Positions 54,966 through 64,000 of a DNA stretch of 64,000 nucleotides are shown one piece after another (position 1 is the first letter of the stretch; each line of letters starts with the position of its first letter). This stretch comes from Gloeopeniophorella convolvens (taxonomy: Eukaryota; Basidiomycota; Agaricomycetes; Russulales), in assembly GCA_022496205.1 (NCBI GenBank), contig WTXD01000091.1, positions 1 to 64,000 on the forward strand, in the 5' to 3' direction. The notes under the pieces were generated by a model that was not told where the DNA came from, did no database searches, and was given only the letters and a program-made list of their open reading frames with translations. The position numbers were made by a program, and so were the translations under genes.

Positions 54966-57900
54966 CTACGATTTCGTACGGTTCTGTGGGTTTCCTGCGT
55001 AACACTTCGTCCAGTCAGTCCCATGAGCGAAGTTGGATGTATCTAGGATAGTCTCATTCGGAGCGATGACCCACACATTGGACGGGTAGCGAAAGCCAAT
55101 CCTGTACGGTTCGGGGACCCATATGATGAGCGCACCATCCTTCCCGTGAATCCAGCCTTCCTCGTCCATTGCCCATTGGTCCGCAAGTGCGGGCGGGTCC
55201 GGAATAGCGGTGCTACCGCTGAGGCGAGGGCGTCGAACCGAGCTCGAGGGTCCACTATCAGAGGGCTCTTGTACAGAGGGGTCCGATGAAGCAGGAGATA
55301 CTTGCGGGCGCGAAGGGGCTCCCGCATGGTCTCCAACATTTACAACCCACAATCGGATCGTCTTGTCATATGAGCCAGAGACAATGGATTGACCATTTGG
55401 AGAGAACGCAACCGACATGACCCGGTGCGTGTGCCCCGTGAATGGAGCTGCGGCGGCCTGTCCTGTCTCTGCATCCCAGATACGAACTGTGTTGTCCCAC
55501 GAGCTCGAGGCAACGTGGCGACCATCCGGCGAGAACGCGACGGATGCGATCGTACTTGTGTGTCCTACGAATGGACTTACGACGACCCGTCCTGTCTCTG
55601 CGTTCCAGATCAGAATTGTCTTGTCATCCGAGCCCGAGGCAACCCGGCGACCGTCCGGCGAGAACGCGACAGAATCGACCCCTTTCGTGTGCCCCGTGAA
55701 TTTTGTGACGGTCTGTCCTGTCTGTGCGTCCCAGATCCGAACTGTGTTGTCATTCGATCCCGAGGCGACCCAGCGACCATTCGGCGAGAACGCGACAGAG
55801 TTGACTGGATATGTGTGCCCGGTGAATGAACCTGCGACCTGCCCTGTTTCTACGTCCCAGATCCGAACTGTCTTGTCCCACGAGCCCGACGCAATACGAC
55901 GACCATCTGGCGAGAACGCGAGAGAATCGATCGAATGTGGGACCACCCCGGGGATTGCAACGGCCTGTCCTGTCTCTGCGTCCCAGATCCGAAATGTCCT
56001 ATCCCACGAGCCGGAGGCAACGCGGCGACCATCCGGCGAGAACGCGACAGAGCTAACCCGCGTCGTGTGTCCGGTTAATGGACCCGCAACGGCCTGTCCT
56101 GTCTCTGCGTCCCAGATCCAAACTTTGCCGTCTTGTGAACCCGAGGCAATGCGGCGACCATCCGGCGAGAACGCGATAGAGTTGATCTCCCCTACGTCCA
56201 CCATGGATGGCTCTGTGACAACCAATTCTATCTCTGCGTCCCGGATCCGAACTGCCTCACCAAACGAGCCCGAAGCAACACGGCGACCATCTGGGGAGAA
56301 CGTGACAGGGTTGACCCATCCCGTGTGCCTGGTGGACGGACCTGCAGCGGCCTGTCCCGTCTCTGCGTCCCAGATCCGAACTGTCTTGTCCCATGAGCCC
56401 GAGGCAATACGGTGACCGTCGGGCGAGAACGCGACAGATTCGACCGCATTCGTGTGCTCCGTGAATGGACCTGTGACGGCCTGCCCCGTCTCTGCGTCCC
56501 AGATCCGAATTGTGTGGTCATACGAACCCGAGGCAACATGGCGACCATCCGGCGAAAACGCGACAGATCTGATCCAACCTGCATGCCCTACGAATGGACC
56601 TGCGACAGCCTGCCCCGTCCCCGCATCCCAGATACGAACTGTCTCGTCCTCCGAACCAGACGCAATACGATGACCATCCGGTGAGAACGTGATAGAGAGG
56701 ATCGCCCCCACGTGCCCCGTGGATGGACCTGCGACGGCCTGTCCTGTCTCTGCGTCCCAGATATAAACTGCCTTGTCCTGCGAGCCCGACGCAATACGAC
56801 GACCATCTGGCGAGAACGTGAGAGACTTGACTGTATGGGTGTGCCCCATGAATGGCCCTGCAATGGCCTCTCCTGTCTCTGCTTCCCAGATTCGAATCGT
56901 GGCGTTATTTGAGCCCGAGGCGACACGGCGACCATCCGGTGATAACGCGACAGAGGTGACCGATTCTGTGGGGCCGGTGAATGGACCTGCGATGGCCTGT
57001 CCTGCTTCTGCGTCCCAGATTCTAACTGTACCGTCGAGCGAGCCCGAGGTAATACGGCGACCGTCCGCCGAGAACGCAACGAAGGCGACCGAATCTGTAT
57101 GGCCGGTGAATGGACCTGCGATGGCCTGCCCTGTCTCTGCATCCCAGACCCGAATTGTCTTATCAAGCAAGCCTGAGGCAACATGCCGACCATCCGGTGA
57201 GAATGCAAGGCATTCGCACCATTCGCCCAAATGAATGGCTATTTCCTGGACCGGCCAATGCGACAGCCTCCCCCGACGCAGGGAGAGCGTTCCAGGAAAC
57301 AATTTTGTATAATGCTGAGAGATGACAGATGCTTCTGGAGCGAACGGGAGGGCGGACAGGTAGACGTGTGGAGCGCTCTCTGCGATAGGCATCCCAAAAT
57401 AGCGCACGAACTTTGAAGCGTCGTGGGTCCACGCCTCGAGCGTCTTCAGCGGGTCCGTCAATGAGGGCTGTGATGGAAATAACTCATGAGATCCACCGAA
57501 GTCTCGCACAGAACATCCGGGAATACTCACGTCTTCGTAGGCTTGAGCCTGCCAGACTTTCATAGTCGACAAAGCTTGAGAGGCAAGATTGGCGGCACCA
57601 ACTAGGCTGAGAACTTCGAGCCAAGAAAGCAGGTCATTCTTGAAGAATGATTGGGCTTCATTGACGAGGATTGCGTCGAGAGGGCACCGCTGGAGGTGGG
57701 CCGCACAGAAGCGGCAGGCGTAGGATAGGGCGTGTGAAATGTGTTCGGCCACACGGGACGGGAGGTCTGAGATGTTTGAGTTGCGCAGATCCGATGACTG
57801 GAGACGGCATATATTGAAACCAGCCTCATGATGCATGAGGCCAAGTGTACCGCTCGCCAACTGGCGGTGAGCTCCGCTTAGATTGACCCAAAACTTGCCA

Positions 57901-60739
57901 GACCTCTGCTCATCGGTGAGGAAGTCACGGAAAGACGCATGCAACGGGACGATGGGTAACGATGAACTGGGTAGTGTTACGTTGCTCATCAAAGAACCAA
58001 GGTGGCCGACAATGGCACGAATACTCTCCTCGCCTAGACGAGCTGGTGGCGTCATAGACTTGCACAGGCGAGCTATGGAGTCGATGGAAGGAGGCTCGAA
58101 TGACGCGAGCAGAAGCCCCATCACAGATCGGAATCGAGGTAGGACCGAGTCGTGACTGAATGTCTTGGTAAGGACTGCGTCGTATAGTGCGTCCAGAGGG
58201 TTCAGACCCGCACGGTCGGAAGACGGGTGCAAGATGTTATCTATGCATTCGCTTTGTTCTAGACCAGGGGGTGGGTCTTGGATGTAGTCGCATGCAACAG
58301 CTGCCCACTGGAATAAGCCGTCTGCATTGGCTGCCAGCTCCTCGCCACACAGTTGGAACGTGGTGGAGGAAAGACGCCCCTTGATGTAGGTGCGGATGTC
58401 TTCATGCGTACGAGATGACAGGTGTCGGTCGTCCATATACAGATTGCCCATACTTTTCGCTTCATGGAATGCATTCACGATGTTTTTCTCCGGCCTGGAC
58501 GTGATCAAGATGCGGAAATTCGAAGGGAGATTGTGGATATTGCCAGCGAGGAAGGTGTGCAACCCGGTCGTACCGGATGCGTCACCAGATTCATCCAATG
58601 CATCAACGACGACGAAAATGGGACCGATCAAGGGAACCTCCTGAAGCGGCTCCAGCAGCATCGACCGGAATATGGTATGGTAATCTTGTGCGCCACGCCG
58701 AATGGATGTATTGCTTTCGATGACCTTCCATAAAGACGCTTTGAAGGTAGGGTACCGGTCTACAAGGTCGCGTACGAGCCCGGTGAAAAAGAGGGAGGTG
58801 TCACGCCCGACTCTTTCAGTACGTGAGAATACGAATGACGAGGCGAGACGACGAGTTTCGTCAAAATGGTGAGCAATCTCGTTGGCAATTGACGATTTCC
58901 CTGTCCCCGCCTGGCCGAAGAGCACAAGCGCACGCGCAGATGTCGGGTCGTTCACCCAGCTGGTGATATGGTCCAAGAAGGCCACGCGAGTCCCCGATAG
59001 ACACCTCTTGTCAAGGCGGAAACGTGTTCCTTGCGGATACGGGATTTCTCCCAGCTTGGCGTCCATTCCTGTATATATCCGGTAAGACTTCCGGGCAAAT
59101 TCGTGGCCATAGAAACTTCGTACCAACACCCGCAACTTCGCCAGCGACTTGCTCAAGTCGGATGGCGAGCCCGTCTAACCGCCCAGGAACCCGGGAGAGG
59201 CCATCTTGGATTTGATGGAGATCGTCGCGGATTTGGTATACAGCGTTCTGGATGGCGACAGTGCTATGATCTAAAAATTGGCCCCGAAGGTATTCAAGCC
59301 TATCGCCATAGCGCTTGATTTGTTCGTCGGTGCCGCCAACAAGATGCTTTCGAAGTCGGTCGCCTGTAGGTTATGCATCTCAATGAAAAAGGGAATACCC
59401 ATGAGACCTGAGGACGGAAACGTACGAAATCGATCGTCCCCCGCGTATGCCCTAATAAAATCTCCGCAATCACACACATGATGCAACATCTCCTTCAGAA
59501 TCGCGGTCTGTTTCGTTTCAAGTTTGCCGAGCTGTACGCTGTCTGCCGATTCCGCCAGATCGAATGCGTCCCGAATCGCAACAAGGAGCGATTTCACGCC
59601 CTCATCTCGTTCAACCTGGGCAAGGAATGCCTAGGCACAACGCAACGAGAATGAGACACGTAGCATCCTATTCATGCTAGCGAGCCCACCTTCGGGATGA
59701 TGGAGAGGACACTCCATGCCATCTTGGCCCAAGGGTGAACCTAATGGGTGGCCACCGCCAGGTCAGCGATCGGCACTGCGATGGAACGATAATATTACCT
59801 CGGCAATCTTATCGACCGCGTCCACCACCCATTTCACGTTCTTGAGAACCAATTCCCAAGTTTCATAGAACTCAACAATCTTTTGAAGCCCATCCGGCGC
59901 GCCGTCGGCAGCTTCCATCAACTTCAGCACAGGACCATGAGCAGTCTTCACGATGGACATCGCTTCGCCAGCTGCGCCCAAACTCGCCGCAGCTTTCGTC
60001 TGGTCTACCAGACCTTCGTCAGATAAGCCATCCGGAGTTGCTTCGGGGGGAACGTCGCCGCCTTGGCCCAGTTCTGCAGAGACACCGGAAGAGCTGTCGG
60101 TTGCGGTCACCTCATGCGCGGGAGCTTGAGCTTCCGGTAAGGAGATAGAGAGAACGAGAGTTGGTGCTGGGCTAGCTGGAAGATGAAACTCTACACGAGG
60201 CGGTCAGAAATTGGGATACACAAAACCCCTGCGATTCATACCTCGATGGGAGAATGGGCGAAGCTGCTCGAAGGGTATCACCAACGGCTCAAGGAGTATA
60301 TCTTTGAGTAACTTTCTCCGTGCGGCTACATGCACCACGAGACGCGAAGTGGGGCTGACTTGACTGTGAACGCCTGTCATTGAAGTTGAACCGAGGAATG
60401 AAGAATGGTGTGCCCCACAAGCCAGAGAGAGTCTCATCCCATCGCACCGACCACCCCCTGCTTCGAACGGCCGATGTCCTCTCAGTTCTCACTCCATCGG
60501 TCGCAGTCACGTAGAATTCTCTCTCTTTCCCAGATGTTGAAGTAAGATGAGGCAGGTCGCTTGCCCGTACGACTGCAGCAAGGGAGCGAGTCACTTGAGT
60601 ACCAACAGTCCATCGTCTCGAAGTGCTTATACCCACCAGTCAGTACAGGGCGGGCAGCTAGCGAGATATTCGAGCTCCCGTGTTCCCCATCTTGAGATGC
60701 GCTGCTCACAGATAGTCCAAGAGTAAGGCCTTCCGGCAG
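54966..60739 (-). CDS. C2-NACHT-WD40 protein (fungal NLR-like receptor)
   Basis: Predicted STAND signal-transduction ATPase of the fungal NLR-like class. The last exon (59068-54966) is one long frame. Upstream exons encode a C2-like region (ASDLPHLTSTSGKEREFYV ... LLKDILLEPLVIPFEQL) and a helical region (VHPWAKMAWSVLSIIPK). The NACHT domain has Walker A LFGQAGTGKSS (about 58900), Walker B-like IFVVVDALDES and the sensor stretch FRILITSRPEK, then a helical module with VPLHASFRDFL. Fifteen WD40 repeats follow, each about 43 residues (AFSPDGRRVASGSWD...RIWDAETGQ). The tail ends MDEEGWI...LIIWVP...FAHGTDWTKCY. No lesion found. The coordinate given starts at the first exon I can place (60739); the initiation codon lies just upstream and is unresolved. 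Related fungal proteins act in non-self recognition; that role here is inference. Confidence 0.88.
55330..57240 (-). repeat. Tandem 129-bp coding repeats (15 WD40 units)
   Basis: Fifteen consecutive units of about 129 bp encode WD40 blades with nearly invariant cores (FSPDGRR, ASGS, RIWDAETGQA). Differences concentrate at a few positions before and after the core, for example GHTDSVAF, GPTESVTS and GHAGWIRS. Fifteen blades could form two seven-blade propellers plus one. Confidence 0.9.
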
Positions 60740-61949
60740 CTGCAGAACACAAATCGCAAATGCACTCACGACGTGGCCATGATCGACTACTTTTTGTTTT
60801 TCCTTCACGGTCGCACTTGCGAGGTAGGGGAGATGGTCAGGGTATGGGGCAGGGTCAGAAGCACCGAATCCGCATACACGACCTCAGCACGCGCGCCCAC
60901 ATGCTTCCTTGTTTGACAGAGCGAAGGCCGATGTCGGTGAAAGTCCGGCGGTCCTTGTACCGCATATGGTAGAAAGGTCCAAACTAGGTCTCTCTACGGA
61001 GCGCTGGGGACCGTGTCCAGTAGAGTAAATCAGGAAGAAATGTGGCATTGGTGTCAATTGCCAGTGCCAAAAGCTTAGTGAAAGTTAAAATTGAAAGAAT
61101 CGTGCTGACCAGGACGCGGACGCGGCACGCTACACGGACCACTGGCACGTGGGCAAGTCCTTCATGGTGCTCTTCCCACTGACGCACAGGGAAGACGAGT
61201 GACTGTTTTCACAGCTCTGTCCCACAGCGACCTCGCAAGCGAAGCAGTGCCTAGCGACACGCCACGCATCGCATCGCCCAACAGAGTCACCCTAGCCAGA
61301 GAAACTCGGCCCATTTCCCGCCTACCAAGTACACCGGGGATATACTATCGCTATACACTGCCAGTATGTATCTCGCAGATTCGCAGCCTCTCCTCCCGCG
61401 CCCCACCCGCCGACCGGAAAAGGCTGCTCATGCGCTCCTTCGGCGACACGACGCTCAACACCATGTACGCCGGTGATTTCCCGTGCTCCCCGTGTACATG
61501 CGCCGGCGGCCCGCAGGCGGCGGCGGGAAAGGGGGCAGAGGCATGACTAGCTACGTAGGCGGGACCACGGGGTGCACGGGCAGGCACCAGACGGTGTGCA
61601 CGCGCTCGGTAGCACGCCGCGCCGTGCGCCGTCGCCGGTCACCGCGAGGAGCTGGTGTGCCTGCTGCTCCGCCGGTCACGCGTACCGGCAGTGCGCGCAG
61701 CGCGGCGCAGGCGCGGGGGCGGCGCCCGCCTCGACGAGGCGCGCGCGCGCGCCGATAGTCCCACAATGTCATCGAAACAGCGCGCGGGGGTGTTGCAGGG
61801 ACGGCGGTGGCGGGCGGGCGGCTCGGGGCCGGAGCGAGCCGGGCGCGTGTGTGTCCGCATCGAAGTTCTTGCTTGCTCAGCGTGGCGCAGTGCGGACTAC
61901 CAGAGGGTGGGTTGTTCGTCAGTGCCGTATCCAGTCACAACGCTCAAGT
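60740..61949. promoter_or_regulatory. Upstream region of the NACHT gene
   Basis: Contains the block at about 60930-61015 conserved with 19222-19310 (reverse complement), and near 60800-60860 a second short match to the left NACHT upstream sequence (the complement of CCTACCTCGCAAGTGCGACCG). The rest, to 61949, is GC-rich with no recognised gene. Confidence 0.5.
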
Positions 61950-62960
61950 CTCAGGATGAGATAGCACGCACCCGAAGAGTAGTCTGAACTGGCATAGTTC
62001 ACTGCGTTCATATATAGACCCACGATCCACATATACTTCACAATAATGCCTGTATCGCGAATGCCTGCAGACACAAACGCCACGCCCGTCAGCCTGCGCC
62101 CAGCACGCACCACGCAACTCCAGCACGCAACTATCGGCCAGCTCACCGAGGTCTGCACCGAGCATATCCCCAAGCGCGCCCTCCCCATCCTTCCCGTCCG
62201 CCGCCGCCGCTGCCGCATCGCGTGCGGTACTGTTGCGCTGGTAGCTCGCCCACAGCACGGCGCCTACTCTGCGCGGTAGATATGGCCCGCGACATTGCCA
62301 AGCGCAATAGACGATCCTCGTCGCGGCGGCGCGTCTGTTTGCGGCTGCGGTGTTGGACGTCATACACGCCCAGATGATCGCAATCGGGACAAACCTGCCA
62401 GGCCGTGCATATGAGTGTGCGTAGAGAGAAGGAGGAGGGATAGTGCGCACATGAACACGATGAAAAAGAGCATGACGTAGCGCACGACGAGCGCGGCCAT
62501 CGTCACGAGGTAGTCCGCAGCGCGCGACGAAGCCGACGCCGTACGGCAGGCACGCCATAAGCGTCGCGGTCATACCGGTGTACCCGGGCCCCGTGACGAC
62601 CAAGGGCATAGAGAAGATGACGCTGTGGACGGAGATGCTTGTGCTGAAGTAGACGAACCCCCAGAGCCTAGAGGTACGTGCGCGGGTCGGTGAAGGTGGA
62701 GCGGATCCGCGCGCCAGAGAAGGCCTCGTAAGCCTAGAGCGCGTAGTCGGCCTCGTCCACGAGGAGGACGATCTCGCGCTTGGTGACGGAGAGGAAGGAC
62801 GCGCGCGGGCGGTGGGAGGTCATGGAAACCAGCCCGAGGAGATCGAGGCCTGCCATGATGATGCCCTCCACGGTGAAAATCCACCTGGGCACAGCATGAG
62901 TATGTGACGCTTGAGATTGCGGCCGACTACGCTCACTTTCAGCCAGGGACACTATGTGAT
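61950..62960 (-). pseudogene. Relic of an MFS transporter (allantoate permease-like family)
   Basis: Minus-strand frames spell out pieces of a major-facilitator anion:cation symporter: RWIFTVEGII (about 62880), then AYEAFSGARIRSTFTDPRTYL followed by an in-frame TAG (about 62660). FVYFSTSISVHSVIFSMPLVVTG comes next in another frame, then GYTGMTATLMACLPYGVGFVA and FVPIAIIWACMTSNTAAA. The order matches the second half of these transporters. Several frame changes and the stop make it non-functional. The 5' half was not found. It sits between the NACHT gene and ABC copy 3, a place occupied only by promoter DNA in the left block. Confidence 0.65.
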
Positions 62961-63473
62961 GAATGGGAGTGGCGAGGAGGCGTTTCTGAGCACGAGTGAG
63001 CCATGGGAAAGTATTTCCAAACTTGGCGACTGCCAAACTGCGCGCTCTCGTCGCGTGCACACGAGCCTGATTTGTCGTCGACGTAGCGCGCGAAGCTCGA
63101 CTCAATTGGACATGCACTGAAATGCTACACTTCGCAAGAACATCAAGGGCAGCCCGTTCCCTCGCCCGCAACTCGCGCGCCCTGCCCGCGGCATCGGCTG
63201 CGTCTGATGCAAGCTCAGCTGCCCCAAAGCTGACGACCCGAAACCCACACCAGACTCGAGTGTTCCCCCCGTGAGCTGCATATTCGTCTACCCCTGGGGC
63301 AGCATCACCTCCCTCCGCGATGGCTTCGCCGTCGCGCACCCGCCGCTAAGAAAGTTTGGTCCTGCGCGCGAGGTCATCCTCCCCCGGGTGCGTCCCCCAC
63401 TTGCCCTTGGTGTCCCGCGCCGCGCCTGACACGTGCACAGGACCCGGAGCCTTCGCCGGCTTCCAGAGCAAAT

Positions 63474-64000
63474 ATGAGTAAAGTATATAAGGACGCATCA
63501 ACTGGCTTGCACCTCGCTATCAAACACCGGTTGTCGTCATTTTCAGGGAGAGACTTGGTGTTGTTGAAGCCTTCAAAAGTGACGACAAGAGATAGCACGT
63601 ATGTGTGCCATACTCAATGCATTGAACTGAATTGACGGGTCGGCTCACTCGCTCATCAACCAGGCCTCTGGTTACACCATTCACTCCTGTTTCCAGCACA
63701 TGTCGCTGCGGCCTTTGCTGCCATGCTCGCAGTCCAATCTCCCGTCTCGTATGGGCTCAGAGCGTACCGCGACTCGATGCGATCCTCTCGTTGCGGAAGC
63801 CTTCATCTCCCAACCCCATCGTTGTCACAGGGTGAAGGCGCATCCAAGGCGTATACCAAGCAAGCAGGCGGCTCGACCATTTTTCCTTCAAGGTCGCGCG
63901 GCCCAATGGCCCTGGCTCTTTTCGGCCTGTATATTGCCGGTTGACGTGCTTGGAGTTGGAGGTCAAATTGAGAGCGCCGGAGGCAAGCGTGACATTGTAG
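63474..64000 (+). pseudogene. ABCC transporter copy 3, 5' end only (continues past window)
   Basis: Third copy of the transporter start. Exon 1 (63474-63598) has the same 125-nt length as in copy 2 and encodes MSKVYKDASTGLHLAIKH. The following intron ends in CCAGG where the others have CCAAG, which shifts the acceptor by one base and puts exon 2 out of frame. A later one-base insertion (GCCGGTTGACGTG against CCGGTTACGTG, about 63942) gives a stop after ALFGLYIAG. The copy is therefore broken already in its first membrane segments. The remainder lies outside the window. Confidence 0.75.

Noticed and set aside
55417..56415. 332-codon plus-strand open frame
   Set aside because: Exact antisense of the WD40 repeat array; its periodic TACPVSASQIRT pattern is the shadow of the 129-bp repeats.
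55330..57240. Regular short-interval repeats, possible CRISPR-like array
   Set aside because: Repeat and spacer together form an open reading frame of WD40 blades; eukaryotic context and no cas genes.

Overview
The window is nuclear DNA of a filamentous basidiomycete, most likely an Agaricomycete. The class is an inference. It rests on dense introns of about 45-75 nt with GT-AG (occasionally GC-AG) ends, GC-rich codons, a full-length ABCC transporter with a Ser-rich KGKQK linker, a C2-NACHT-WD40 protein and double-zinc-finger proteins of a type common in these fungi. I see no bacterial, viral or transposase genes, no rRNA, and no tRNA I can support.

Layout. 0.2-10.6 kb (+): a family X DNA polymerase (BRCT plus Pol X core), a double-zinc-finger protein, a 0.3-kb polymerase relic, and a second zinc-finger paralogue. 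This looks like a tandem duplication of a [Pol X - zinc finger] unit whose second polymerase has been mostly deleted. 11.5-25.4 kb: ABCC transporter (-), a broken NACHT gene (+) that has lost its WD40 domain, an intact mitochondrial glutaryl-CoA dehydrogenase (-), and a short non-coding-looking segment. 25.4-29 kb: gene-poor. 29.1-36.5 kb: housekeeping and regulatory genes: a bZIP factor (+), nicotinamide mononucleotide adenylyltransferase (+), and a secreted CREG-like flavin split-barrel protein (-). 36.5-45.4 kb: gene-sparse, with two paralogous small secreted proteins carrying a Lys-Arg processing site, one acidic protein of unknown function, and a membrane-protein remnant. 45.6-64 kb: a second, decayed ABCC copy (+), a copy of the short segment from 25 kb, an intact NACHT protein with 15 very similar WD40 repeats (-), an MFS transporter relic (-), and the start of a third, broken ABCC copy (+) running off the window.

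The right end (third ABCC <- -> NACHT, then the short segment) is the left block (ABCC, NACHT, dehydrogenase, short segment) in inverted order, without the dehydrogenase. The window is therefore built from an inverted segmental duplication around the bZIP-NMNAT-CREG core, with unequal decay of the copies: the NACHT gene survives on the right, the ABCC gene is best kept on the left, and the dehydrogenase is kept only on the left. The transporter and NACHT gene share a divergent promoter region, so they may have been co-regulated, possibly in defence or non-self response. That function is inference only.
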